Shown here: one piece after another, positions 43,413 to 52,664 of the stretch
Position numbering within the stretch: position 1 is the stretch's first letter
How the letters are laid out: each line of letters opens with the position of its first letter
NCBI GenBank assembly: GCA_963762965.1
Contig: CAVXME010000001.1
Coordinates: 372,001-436,000 of the forward strand
DNA length: 64,000 bases
Direction of reading: 5' to 3'
From: DATBAX01 sp963762965
Lineage (GTDB): Bacteria; Acidobacteriota; Terriglobia; Terriglobales; Acidobacteriaceae
Notes under the pieces: generated by a model
The model's database searches: none
Told to the model about the DNA's origin: nothing
The model's input: the letters and a program-made list of their open reading frames with translations, nothing else
Position numbers and translations under genes: made by a program

Positions 43413-44549
43413 ATGAGCCTGCGAATTCCACTGGCCAAGCCGGAAGTCAGCGATGCCGATCGCGAAACCGTGCTCGCCGTCCTGAACTCGCCCTGCTTAA
43501 GCATGGGCCCAAAGTTGGAAGAGTTCGAGAACGCCATCAGCACTTATGTAGGTTGCAGGTTCGCGGTCGCAGTGAACTCCGGCACTTCCGCGCTTCATCT
43601 GGCCTTGAAGACTCTTGATCTCCTGCCGGGGGCCGAAGTGATTCTGCCTGCCTTCACGTTTGTCGCCCCGCTCAACGTTCTCTTGCAGGAAAAATTGCAG
43701 CCTGTGTTCATTGATATTGACGCGACCACGTTCAATGTCACTCCGGAAACAGTCGAAGCGGCCATCACCCCTAGAACGAAAGCCATCATTGCCATCCACA
43801 CTTTCGGCCGGCCGCTGGCCATTGACCAGCTTCGCTCGCTTGCCGGCCGCCACGGACTCCATCTGATCGAAGACGCCTGCGAAGCTCTCGGCGCGGAAGT
43901 TCATGGACAAAAAGCCGGATCATTCGGCGACGTTGGCACTCTGGCGTTCTATCCCAATAAGCAAATCACCACCGGCGAAGGCGGCATGTTCCTGACCTCG
44001 AACGAAAAGCTCGCCGCCCATGCCCGCCGGCTGCGCAATCAGGGCCGCGATCCATCTCTCGATTGGTTTCAGCAAGCGGAAATTGGATACAGCTATCGCC
44101 TCTCGGACATCAACTGCGCCTTGGGACTTGAGCAGCTTCGCCGCATCGAAAGCATCGTGACTCGCAGGCAGGCCCTGGCGTCGCAATATCAGAAAGAGCT
44201 TTCCACCTGCGCGGATATCGTGACTCCAGCCCTGAAAGTAAATCACGGACGTATCAGTTGGTTCACTTACTTGGTCCAGTTGTCAGACGCCTGCGATCGC
44301 CACGACCGCGATTGGATTTGCAAGAACCTGATGTGGCACGGAATCGGCGCCGGCCGCTACTTTGCGCCGTTGCATCGTCAGCCGGTAATGAAACACCTCA
44401 TGCCCCAGCCCAACTTGCCAGTCACGGACTACGTCGCCGACCGTGTCATCGCCCTGCCTTTCTTCCATCAGATGACCGAAGCCGAAGTGCAGGAAGTCTG
44501 CGACACATTGCAGGAATCGCTGGCGGAATTGCGGCGGCGAAAAACATAA
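43413..44549 (+). CDS. DegT/DnrJ/EryC1-family sugar aminotransferase
   Basis: This 378-residue PLP enzyme transfers an amino group to a keto-sugar nucleotide. FAVAVNSGTSALHLALKTLD, EDACEALGAEVHGQKAGSFG and GTLAFYPNKQITTGEGGMFL are the signatures, the lysine in PNKQITTGEGG binding PLP. The C-terminal part with QAEIGYSYRLSDINCALGLE is also conserved. It forms a pair with the epimerase upstream. Its last 82 bp overlap the convergent methyltransferase gene. Confidence 0.93.
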   Translation: MSLRIPLAKPEVSDADRETVLAVLNSPCLSMGPKLEEFENAISTYVGCRFAVAVNSGTSALHLALKTLDLLPGAEVILPAFTFVAPLNVLLQEKLQPVFIDIDATTFNVTPETVEAAITPRTKAIIAIHTFGRPLAIDQLRSLAGRHGLHLIEDACEALGAEVHGQKAGSFGDVGTLAFYPNKQITTGEGGMFLTSNEKLAAHARRLRNQGRDPSLDWFQQAEIGYSYRLSDINCALGLEQLRRIESIVTRRQALASQYQKELSTCADIVTPALKVNHGRISWFTYLVQLSDACDRHDRDWICKNLMWHGIGAGRYFAPLHRQPVMKHLMPQPNLPVTDYVADRVIALPFFHQMTEAEVQEVCDTLQESLAELRRRKT

Positions 44550-45274
44550 AACAAATTCCCTTCCCATGCCCGCGGCTTCACTCCGCCGGTTTCGTAATCG
44601 ACGACGACTCGCTCGGTAACCGTCAAGTCCGCTTCCCGCGCCAGTTGCCGGATTTCCCGGTCGGTAAACACATGACCATACGTGTGGCAGCGGACGTCTC
44701 CAAAGTTCCAGCTTACGGTGACATCGCCATTCGCTTCGCTGGGCAAGAGTTTGTCATACAAGAACCTGCCAGCCGTCCGAACCAAGCCATAAGACCGCAC
44801 GTTATAACGATGGTTCACGTCGAGGAACAGCCGGCCGTCGTGCGTTAACAAGCGTCCGAGTTCACGAAGCACCTGCACTCGCATCTTTGCAGGGCGGATG
44901 TGCCCCAGAACATTCCACAGGCAAGTGACGACATCAAACCGGCGGCTTGCAGGCCCTCCATCTTTCCTGCCCACGTCTTCCACACGGATTTTCCAGATTC
45001 CGTCAGAATTGGGAGAATCTTTCATCATCTCCGCGCTCGGTTCGAGCAAGACGATGTCCTGCAAACCTGCTTGTCTGGCAATCCGCCGCGCCCGTTTCCC
45101 ATCTCCCGCGCCCACATCGAGCAGAGAGTGGCTGCCCGACGGAATTCTCGCCACAGTAAGTTCGTTAATGCTATCCAGGTACCGCTTTCTCCGCCCGGAT
45201 ATGTCAGAAAAGAAGGGCGCCACCCGGTCATACGCAGCAACGGGATCGAGAACATCGCTGGCCGGTCGGTTCAT
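44468..45274 (-). CDS. class I SAM-dependent methyltransferase
   Basis: The start at 45274 has GAAGG five bases upstream and gives 268 residues. SHSLLDVGAGDGKRARRIAR is motif I, with IVLLEPSAEMMKDS as motif II and RFDVVTCLWNVLGHIRPAKM as the later motif. The Rossmann core spans about residues 45-160. The C-terminal 25 residues lie antisense to the 3' end of the aminotransferase gene and read as low-complexity Ser/Thr/Cys. The substrate is unknown; proximity to sugar genes hints at surface carbohydrate modification. Confidence 0.82.
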   Translation of the reverse strand: MNRPASDVLDPVAAYDRVAPFFSDISGRRKRYLDSINELTVARIPSGSHSLLDVGAGDGKRARRIARQAGLQDIVLLEPSAEMMKDSPNSDGIWKIRVEDVGRKDGGPASRRFDVVTCLWNVLGHIRPAKMRVQVLRELGRLLTHDGRLFLDVNHRYNVRSYGLVRTAGRFLYDKLLPSEANGDVTVSWNFGDVRCHTYGHVFTDREIRQLAREADLTVTERVVVDYETGGVKPRAWEGNLFYVFRRRNSASDSCNVSQTSCTSASVI

Positions 45275-45420
45275 GCTGGCCTTCGTGGAAGCTGGATCTG
45301 CGGTACGGACAAATTGTATCCCTGGGCTAAAGTGCCACAGCATTCCGCCGATGAGAATCCTTGGATGGCAACAGAATCATTCGGATTCCCTGTTAAACGA
45401 ATCCATCCCCGGAGAGAACT

Positions 45421-46224
45421 ATGTCGACAGCAGCCGTTTCAGGTAGCTCGATTTATCAGGAACTCCAGACTTTTTACCAGACCCGCAAAGCCGACCTCCA
45501 GCAGTTAGGACAGGCACTTCAGTCCGGCGACCTGGCCGGCGCTCAAACCGCCTACAATGCTCTGATTACCCTGGGGCAAAGCGGCCCATTCTCTAATTCG
45601 GATCCCTTCCGAAACTCCCAGCGTGAGCAGGATTTCACCGCCATCGGAACGGCGCTGCAATCCGGTGATCTGGCCGGCGCCCAGCAGGCGTTTACCACGC
45701 TTGAGAATACATTTCGCAAGCAAACGCCAGTCCTTACCAGCCCCCCGCCAAACCTTGCCCCCGGCCCGGTTGAAACCCCGATCATCATCAATATCGGGAA
45801 TCCCGGAACCAGCACTCCTCCCGGGTATGTGAATCTCTCGCCGGCCACTCCAGGGTCGATCACCACACCGGCCACCACTGGGGCCCTGTCTTCGAGCGGA
45901 GTCTCCACACTCCCAGCGGACCCTTCCGCCGCAGGCGCCGGCAACGGCACAACTGGCAGCGCCCCCCTGGAAATCATCTTGAACCTGGGCAACCCCAGCA
46001 GCACGGGCGGCGGTGCTCCCGAGGAAATCACACTCACCCTGGGGAATAACCCCAGCGGCCCCGGCGAGCAGTTAACGGTTGGGGTGAATAACGGTCAGGG
46101 TGGTCAAGGGGAACAGATCGCCATCAATCTCAACAACAGCGCAAAAGAACAGATCATTTTGAATCTGTTTAACCCCTCCGCCAGCGGCCAATCACAAGGC
46201 AACTCGGTCAGCATCCAGGCTTGA
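45421..46224 (+). CDS. repeat-family protein with Asn/Gly-rich C-terminal strand repeats
   Basis: This 267-residue protein is a paralogue of the protein at 40519-40959. Two copies of the same unit are visible: LQQLGQALQSGDLAGAQTAY and FTAIGTALQSGDLAGAQQAF. From about residue 115 the sequence becomes Pro/Gly/Asn/Ser-rich, with five or six short strand-like repeats: IIINIGNPG, EIILNLGNPS, EITLTLGNNPSG, QLTVGVNNGQGG, QIAINLNNSA and QIILNLFNPSA. That looks like a beta-solenoid or extended fibre. No signal peptide is seen. A hairpin terminator follows. Confidence 0.7.
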   Translation: MSTAAVSGSSIYQELQTFYQTRKADLQQLGQALQSGDLAGAQTAYNALITLGQSGPFSNSDPFRNSQREQDFTAIGTALQSGDLAGAQQAFTTLENTFRKQTPVLTSPPPNLAPGPVETPIIINIGNPGTSTPPGYVNLSPATPGSITTPATTGALSSSGVSTLPADPSAAGAGNGTTGSAPLEIILNLGNPSSTGGGAPEEITLTLGNNPSGPGEQLTVGVNNGQGGQGEQIAINLNNSAKEQIILNLFNPSASGQSQGNSVSIQA

Positions 46225-46255
46225 TTTGTGAGGGGATGAAGCGAATCTTTCAACA

Positions 46256-46291
46256 GGCATTCCGGAACCAACCTCCTTCCGGGATGCCTTT
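46256..46291 (+). terminator. terminator-like hairpin after the repeat-family gene
   Basis: GGCATTCCGGAA (46256-46267) pairs with TTCCGGGATGCC (46277-46288) across a 9-base loop, with one mismatch and a short TTT. Confidence 0.6.
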
Positions 46292-46374
46292 GGGTGACAG
46301 CTAATTCCCGCTCAGCCGCCGCCCTCCCCTCCATTCTCAAACAACCGATTCCTGAACCAATTGAGTGATTTAGC

Positions 46375-46399
46375 GCGGTAACCGCCTTGCGGTTACCGC
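46375..46399. repeat. perfect 11-bp inverted repeat upstream of PilZ gene
   Basis: GCGGTAACCGC and GCGGTTACCGC flank a CTT loop without mismatch. There is no T tract. It lies about 90 bases upstream of the PilZ start and could be an operator or RNA hairpin. Confidence 0.5.
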
Positions 46400-46489
46400 G
46401 GGAGGGTGACGTTGGTCATCTTGTCACGAAAGCTGCCTGTCAGCGACTCTGGTGAGGGGAGACTGTCTCTTTCCGCGGAATGGTTCACT

Positions 46490-47185
46490 ATGAGTAGCCC
46501 CAAATCGTCTGCTGTCGGCGCGGACTGGACCCAGCTCCTCGCCGACCCCGATCTCGTCAGCCATCTCGGGTTGCTGCTCCAGACCTATCGCGATGCTCCA
46601 CCCAGCACTCGCGACCAGGTGCTGCTCGAAACCATGCGAAAAATCAAGAACGGGGCCCTCCGTGACGCAACCAAGGAGCCGCCAGCTCAAGCGGCGGCCG
46701 CAAGTGTCACTGCTGCACCTTTGGCGGCGAGTGAGCCGGCTCAGCCGATCGAGGTCTCGTCCGCAGCCACGCCGCCCTTTGAACCAGATCTCTTTACCCC
46801 CTCCTGGGCCCAGGACCGCCGCCGCTTTCCCCGCATCAAGTGTTTTGTCGCCGTCGAACTGCGGGTCGCGGACTCGGGCAACACGGTTTGGGGAAATCTT
46901 TCCAACACCAGCATCGGCGGATGTCTGGTGGAAACCGCGGTACCCATCGAGAGCGGCGCGAAGCTGGAAATCGGCCTCTGGATGGCCAACGGCAAAATTT
47001 GGGTAAAGGGCATGATCATCAACGGCGTGGTCACCCGCAGCAATCCCTGCTTCGGAGTCCGCATCAAGTTTGCCCAACTCGAACCCGCGGAAAAGGGCAC
47101 ACTGCGGGAATTCCTGAAGGTTGTCGAAACCAGCGCGAAAAACCTTAACAACGAACATTCTTACCTCGCGCAATTGAAGCGCTAG
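46490..47185 (+). CDS. PilZ-domain protein
   Basis: The ATG at 46490 gives 231 residues; the frame is also open upstream. The first 120 residues are helical, then Ala/Pro-rich. The C-terminal PilZ domain (about 115-225) is clear: DRRRFPRIKCFVAVELRV (RxxxR), GNLSNTSIGGCLVETAVPIE (the DxSxxG position is here NTSIGG), KLEIGLWMANGKIWVKGMII and PCFGVRIKFAQLEPAEKGTL. It should sense c-di-GMP or be a degenerate relative. Confidence 0.85.
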   Translation: MSSPKSSAVGADWTQLLADPDLVSHLGLLLQTYRDAPPSTRDQVLLETMRKIKNGALRDATKEPPAQAAAASVTAAPLAASEPAQPIEVSSAATPPFEPDLFTPSWAQDRRRFPRIKCFVAVELRVADSGNTVWGNLSNTSIGGCLVETAVPIESGAKLEIGLWMANGKIWVKGMIINGVVTRSNPCFGVRIKFAQLEPAEKGTLREFLKVVETSAKNLNNEHSYLAQLKR

Positions 47186-47468
47186 TTCCATCTTCTCCAA
47201 AGAATCCTCCGAGTATCGAATCTTTCCTGCGGTTGAATCCTTTGTTCGTCTTGTTCATCCTACGCAAGCGGGCCAATTCGCCAGGTTTCCGGATACGGAT
47301 TTGGCAAATATGAAACTTCGATCAAAACTTTCGGCCCGGTAAACACGGCCTGCGCGAAACTTGATAAACTTGCAGGCGCGTATAAAGCAGCCTCACTATA
47401 ACGATCAATCGGTTTGACTTCCGCGAGTATCCAGCTTGGATGTGCCCGTCGAAGGGAGATTTTTTCTT

Positions 47469-49553
47469 ATGGCAGTGAGCGACCAGACGTTGCTGACCGG
47501 CAAGCAACTCGACAGCCTGTGCATCAATACCATCCGCACCCTGGCCATCGATGGGGTCCAGCAGGCCAATTCCGGACATCCCGGCGCGCCCATGGCTCTC
47601 GCGCCCGTGGCTTACAGTTTGTGGCAGCACTTTCTGCGCTACGATCCCGCCGACCCCATCTGGCCCAACCGCGACCGCTTCATTCTCTCCAACGGCCACG
47701 CTTCCATGCTGTTGTACGCGATGTTGTATCTCACGGAAGTTCGCGGCGTGAATCCCGAAGGCGAACGGCTCAGCGAATACGCGGTCACCCTCGATGACAT
47801 CAAAAAGTTTCGCCAACTCGACAGCAAAACTCCGGGACATCCCGAATATCGCTGGACCGCCGGCGTGGAAACCACCACTGGCCCGCTGGGTCAGGGCGTA
47901 GGCACCAGCGTGGGCATGGCGATCGCCGCCAACTGGCTGGGAGCGCGCTACAACCGTCCCGGCTTCGAAGTTTTCAACTACAACATCTACGCCTTCTGCG
48001 GCGACGGCGATTTGATGGAAGGCATCGCCAGCGAAGCCGCCTCGCTCGCCGGGCATCTCAAGCTTCCCAATCTGTGCTGGATTTACGACAACAACCGCAT
48101 CACCCTCGATGGCCCTGCCGATTGGTCTTTCACTGAAGATGTCGCCAAGCGTTTCGAAGCCTACGGCTGGAATGTCACCCACGTCACCGACGCCAACGAT
48201 CTCGATCAACTTTCCAAGGCCTATAACAATTTCCTGCAAACGAATGACTGCCCCACACTAATTGTCGTCAACAGCCACATTGGTTACGGATCGCCTCATA
48301 AACAGGACACTAACGCCGCCCATGGCGAAGCGCTCGGCGAAGAAGAAGTCAAGCTGGTCAAGAAGTTCTACGGCTGGCCGGAAGACGCCAAGTTCCTGGT
48401 TCCCGACGGAGTGCTCGACCACTTCCGCGAAGGCATTGGCGCTCGCGGAGCCGATTTGCACGCAAAGTGGAAGACACTCTATGACGGCTACACCAAACAA
48501 TTTCCCGATCTAGCCAAGCAGATCGATCAAATGCAGAAACGCGAGCTGCCCGAAGGCTGGGACAAGAATCTGCCCGCCTTCCCCGCTGACGCCAAAGGAA
48601 TCGCCACCCGCGAGAGTGGCGGCAAAGTATTGAACGCGTTCGCCGCAAATATTCCCTGGATGATTGGCGGTTCCGCCGATCTCTCCGGCTCCGATCGCAC
48701 CACTTTGAAATTCGACGGAGCGGGAAATTTTCAGCCCGGCACCTATGCCGGACGCAACTTTCATTTCGGCGTGCGCGAACATGCCATGGCAGCAGCCCTA
48801 AATGGCATGGCAATTTCCAAAGTCCGCCCGTTTGGCGGCACGTTCTTCAACTTCAGCGATTACATGCGCCCATCCATCCGCCTGGCCGCGCTCATGGAAA
48901 TCCCCACCATCTACGTGTTCACCCACGATTCGATCGGATTGGGCGAAGACGGCCCCACGCACCAGCCCATCGAACAATTGGCGGGTTTACGAGCCATGCC
49001 GGATTTAATCGTAATGCGTCCGGCCGATGCCAACGAAGTCGTCGAGGCCTATAGAGTCGTGATGCAGTTGAAGCACGAACCTGCCGCCATGGTGCTCACT
49101 CGTCAGGCAGTGCCGACATTCGATCGCACAAAATATGGCGCGGCCTCCGGCGTCGCCAAAGGCGGATACATTCTCGCCGACGCTGCCGACGGCAAACCCG
49201 AAGTCATCCTCATGGGGACAGGCAGCGAAGTTTCTCTTTGCGTCGCAGCCTACGAACAACTCACTGCCGCCGGAGTGAAAGCCCGCGTCGTCAGCCTGCC
49301 TTGCTGGCAACTTTTCGACAAGCAGGATGAATCGTATCGCAACCAGGTTTTGCCGCCAGCAGTAAAGGCACGGGTCGCGGTTGAACAAGCCTCGACGTTC
49401 GGTTGGTCACAATATGTTGGGCTCTCAGGAAAAATTATCGGCATGCGGCGCTTCGGGGCCTCCGCGCCCATCAAAGATTTGCAGAAAAAGTTCGGGTTCA
49501 CCGCCGACAACGTTGTCGCCGTGGCCCGTGAAGCTATCGCCCAAGCGAAATAG
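47469..49553 (+). CDS. tkt: transketolase
   Basis: The ATG at 47469 follows AAGGGAG by 10 bases and gives 694 residues; a TTG 33 bases earlier is less likely. It transfers two-carbon units in the non-oxidative pentose phosphate pathway using thiamine diphosphate. INTIRTLAIDGVQQANSGHP, TTGPLGQGVGTSVGMAIAAN, CGDGDLMEGIASEAASLAGH (the ThDP motif), and FTHDSIGLGEDGPTHQPIEQ are hallmark segments. It heads the run tal-pgi-gnd-zwf-glk-pgl on the same strand. Confidence 0.97.
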   Translation: MAVSDQTLLTGKQLDSLCINTIRTLAIDGVQQANSGHPGAPMALAPVAYSLWQHFLRYDPADPIWPNRDRFILSNGHASMLLYAMLYLTEVRGVNPEGERLSEYAVTLDDIKKFRQLDSKTPGHPEYRWTAGVETTTGPLGQGVGTSVGMAIAANWLGARYNRPGFEVFNYNIYAFCGDGDLMEGIASEAASLAGHLKLPNLCWIYDNNRITLDGPADWSFTEDVAKRFEAYGWNVTHVTDANDLDQLSKAYNNFLQTNDCPTLIVVNSHIGYGSPHKQDTNAAHGEALGEEEVKLVKKFYGWPEDAKFLVPDGVLDHFREGIGARGADLHAKWKTLYDGYTKQFPDLAKQIDQMQKRELPEGWDKNLPAFPADAKGIATRESGGKVLNAFAANIPWMIGGSADLSGSDRTTLKFDGAGNFQPGTYAGRNFHFGVREHAMAAALNGMAISKVRPFGGTFFNFSDYMRPSIRLAALMEIPTIYVFTHDSIGLGEDGPTHQPIEQLAGLRAMPDLIVMRPADANEVVEAYRVVMQLKHEPAAMVLTRQAVPTFDRTKYGAASGVAKGGYILADAADGKPEVILMGTGSEVSLCVAAYEQLTAAGVKARVVSLPCWQLFDKQDESYRNQVLPPAVKARVAVEQASTFGWSQYVGLSGKIIGMRRFGASAPIKDLQKKFGFTADNVVAVAREAIAQAK

Positions 49554-49583
49554 GAAATAGAAAGATTTAAGGAGTAAGACACC

Positions 49584-50738
49584 ATGAATCCAACTGGAGT
49601 TCTGGAAACCGCCAAAGGCACCAATCCCCTCAAAGATCTTTTGAATTACGGCCAATCGGTGTGGCTGGATTACATTCGCCGCGACCTTTTCACCACCGGC
49701 GAGCTCAAGCGCCTGATCGCCGAAGACGGCCTGCGTGGCATGACTTCGAACCCGGCCATTTTCGAGAAGGCGATTGCCGACAGCACGCTTTATAACGACA
49801 TTCTCCAATCTCTGAAATCGCAGCCCAACCTCACTCCGACCGAGAGATTTGAAATCCTCGCCATTCGCGATATCCAGGACGCCGCCGAAGCCCTGCGCCC
49901 GGTTTACGACAGCTCCAAAGGCCGCGATGGCTATGTGAGCCTCGAAGTCTCCCCATATCTCGCTCGCAATACGCAAGGCACTCTGGAAGAGGCGCGCCGC
50001 CTGTGGAAAGCCGTGGACCGCAAGAACGTCATGATCAAAGTTCCCGGCACGACCGAAGGCATTCCCGCCTTCCAGCAGCTCATCAGTGAAGGCATCAACA
50101 TCAATGTCACGCTTCTTTTCGCCCAGGATGTTTACGAAAAAGTTGCCGAAGCTTACATTGCCGGCGTGGAAAAATTCGCCGCCAGCGGTGGCGATGTCAG
50201 CAAAATCGCCAGCGTGGCCAGCTTCTTCATCAGCCGCATTGATTCCGCAGTCGATTCCATTGTCGCGACCCGCCTGAAAACCCCGAAAGATGACGCGGAA
50301 AAAGCACAGCTGACAAGCATTCAGGGAAAAGTCGCCATCGCCAACGGCAAACTGGCTTATCAAAGCTATCTTTCAATTTTCGGCACCGACCGCTGGAAGA
50401 AGCTGGCAGCCAGAGGCGCGCAGACGCAGCGCGTGCTCTGGGCCAGCACCAGCACCAAGAATCCCGCCTATCGCGATGTCATGTACGTCGAAGAACTCAT
50501 CGGCCAGGACACTGTTGACACCATCCCACCCGCCACCTTCGACGCGTTCCGCGATCACGGCCGCCCCCGCGCCAGCCTGATCGAAAACGTGGACGCCGCC
50601 AAACAAACCATGGCCACCGCCGCCAAGCTCGGCATCTCCATCAAGCAAGTCACCGACAAGCTCACCGACGACGGCGTCAAGCAATTCTCCGACGCTTTCG
50701 ACAAACTCCTCGCAGCCGTGGAGAAAAATTCCAAGTGA
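49584..50738 (+). CDS. tal: transaldolase
   Basis: The 384-residue enzyme transfers a dihydroxyacetone unit in the pentose phosphate pathway. SVWLDYIRRDLFTTGELKRL, GMTSNPAIFEKAIADS, and the Schiff-base lysine in KNVMIKVPGTTEGIPAFQQL are conserved. The length and the first motif are those of the transaldolases found fused to or beside glucose-6-phosphate isomerase. Its stop overlaps the GTG of pgi by four bases (GTGA), a translational-coupling arrangement. AAGGAG precedes the start at a suitable distance. Confidence 0.95.
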   Translation: MNPTGVLETAKGTNPLKDLLNYGQSVWLDYIRRDLFTTGELKRLIAEDGLRGMTSNPAIFEKAIADSTLYNDILQSLKSQPNLTPTERFEILAIRDIQDAAEALRPVYDSSKGRDGYVSLEVSPYLARNTQGTLEEARRLWKAVDRKNVMIKVPGTTEGIPAFQQLISEGININVTLLFAQDVYEKVAEAYIAGVEKFAASGGDVSKIASVASFFISRIDSAVDSIVATRLKTPKDDAEKAQLTSIQGKVAIANGKLAYQSYLSIFGTDRWKKLAARGAQTQRVLWASTSTKNPAYRDVMYVEELIGQDTVDTIPPATFDAFRDHGRPRASLIENVDAAKQTMATAAKLGISIKQVTDKLTDDGVKQFSDAFDKLLAAVEKNSK

Positions 50739-52460
50739 GCCAGTTGACCTACAAATTGCCGGAAGTATTGGCCACCTCGGTGAAAACCAATCTCACCGAC
50801 TGGCAGTCCGCGGATAAATTAGCTCGTCTCTGGCGTCACGACGCTTCGCTCTGGAGCAACACCGACGAAGCCAGTTGGCTGGGATGGCTCGGCATCACCG
50901 AAGATCAAATCGCCCACATCAACGATCTGAAGAAGCTCGCAGCCGACATAAAGTCCGCCGGCTTCACCGACATTCTTTTGCTCGGCATGGGCGGCTCCAG
51001 CCTGTGTCCCGAAGTGCTGGACAAAACTTTCGGCCACATCGCCGGGATTCCCGCAGCTGCACGTGCTCGATTCCACCGATCCCGCGCAGGTCAAAGCTTT
51101 CGACAATAAAGTAGATCCGGCGAAAACGTTATTTATCGTTTCCAGCAAATCCGGCTCAACTCTCGAACCCAACATTTTCAAGCAATATTTCTTCGAACGC
51201 GTCACCCATGCAGTTGGCAAAGAGAAAGCGGGCAGCCATTTCATCGCCATCACCGATCCTGGCTCGAAAATGGAGCAGGTTGCCAAGGCCGACAACTTCC
51301 GCCACATTTTCTACGGTCTCCCCAGCATCGGCGGACGCTACTCGGCACTCTCCAACTTCGGCATGGTCCCCGCCGCAGCCATGGGTCTCGATGTCGCTAA
51401 GTTCCTCGACCGCACCAAGCAAATGGTTGACGCCTGCGCGCAGCAACCCGGTCGCTGAAAATCCCGGCGCGCTGCTTGGCGTCATTCTCGGCACCGCCGC
51501 AAAAAGTGGACGCGATAAAGTCACCATCATCGCCTCCCCAGGCATTTCCGATGTCGGCGCATGGCTCGAGCAATTGCTCGCCGAATCCACCGGCAAGCAG
51601 GGACACGGCATCATCCCGGTCGATCGCGAAGCCCTCGGCGCACCTGCGGTTTACGGCAACGATCGCGTCTTCGCTTATCTGCGCCTGGAAACCGCGCCAG
51701 ACGCCGATGCAGGACGCTCAAGGTCGTCCAGCCTCGAAAAGGCCGGCCAGCCCGTCATTCGTATTTCTGTCGCCGACATTTACAACATCGGCCAGGAATT
51801 TTTCCGCTGGGAAATCGCCACTGCTGTCGCCGGATCCATCATCGGCATCAACGCTTTCAACCAGCCCGACGTCGAAGCCAGCAAAATCGCCACCCGCGAC
51901 CTCACCACGGCCTACGAAAAAACCGGGTCACTGCCCGCAGAATCACCGATCCTCGAAGACAAGGGCATCAAGCTTTTCACCGATCCGAAAAACGCGGATG
52001 CCCTGGCTAAGGCCGCCGGAAGCGACAAGAACTCTGGCCGGCTATCTTCGCGCTCATCTCAATCGCATCGGCGCTGGCGACTACTTCGCTCTCCTCGGCT
52101 TCATTCAGATGACTCCGGAGCACGAAGCTAAACTGCAGCAACTTCGCCATTCCGTGCGCGACAAAAAACACGCCGCCACTTGTCTTGGATTTGGCCCGCG
52201 CTTCCTGCATTCCACCGGGCAAGCTTATAAAGGCGGCCCGAACTCGGGAGTTTTCCTGCAAGTCACCTGCGATGATGCCGTCGATTTGCCCGTGCCCGGA
52301 CCAGAAATACACTTTCGGCATCGTGAAAGCGGCCCAGGCCCGCGGAGATTTCCAGGTGCTGGCCGATCGCGGTCGCCGGACATTGCGCGTCCATCTGGGC
52401 AAAGACTTGAATGTGGGACTCGCCACGTTGGCAGCGGCATTCCGTGAAGCGTTGATCTAG
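50735..52460 (+). pseudogene. pgi: glucose-6-phosphate isomerase, multiply frameshifted
   Basis: Five consecutive reading-frame pieces, together about 570 residues, match one glucose-6-phosphate isomerase: DILLLGMGGSSLCPEV; then VLDSTDPAQVKAFDNK, FIVSSKSGSTLEPNIF and DNFRHIFYGLPSIGGRYSAL; then AENPGALLGVILGTAAKSG; then TLAGYLRAHLNRIGAGDYFA; then GDFQVLADRGRRTLRVHLGK. Each step is a shift of +1, near 51050-51052 (extra C), 51447-51449 (extra C), 52030-52031 (extra A) and 52301-52302 (extra C). A further self-cancelling set lies at 51711-51733. All pieces look conserved, so either the consensus has insertion errors or the break is very recent. As written no functional enzyme is made. Confidence 0.88.
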
Positions 52461-52532
52461 CGCTGCGCAGACGCTGAGGGAGATCTGATTTTATGTAGAT
52501 CCGATCTTGGGGCGGATCTGATTTTGGGTGGA

Positions 52533-52550
52533 GCAGCGCTTAAGCGCTGC
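52533..52550. repeat. perfect 18-bp palindrome in the pgi-gnd gap
   Basis: GCAGCGCTTAAGCGCTGC is a perfect palindrome. It lies in a 204-bp gap that also repeats GATCTGATTTT (near 52482 and 52516). No gene is seen in the gap. Confidence 0.6.
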
Positions 52551-52664
52551 GTTAAGGCATGGTATTTCCGTACCGCGCTTTAGCGCCCGAGGGCACTCTG
52601 TACCCCACTAGGAATATTCCACTGGGAACTATAAAAACGATTTAATATTGAAGAAGGAGCAAGT

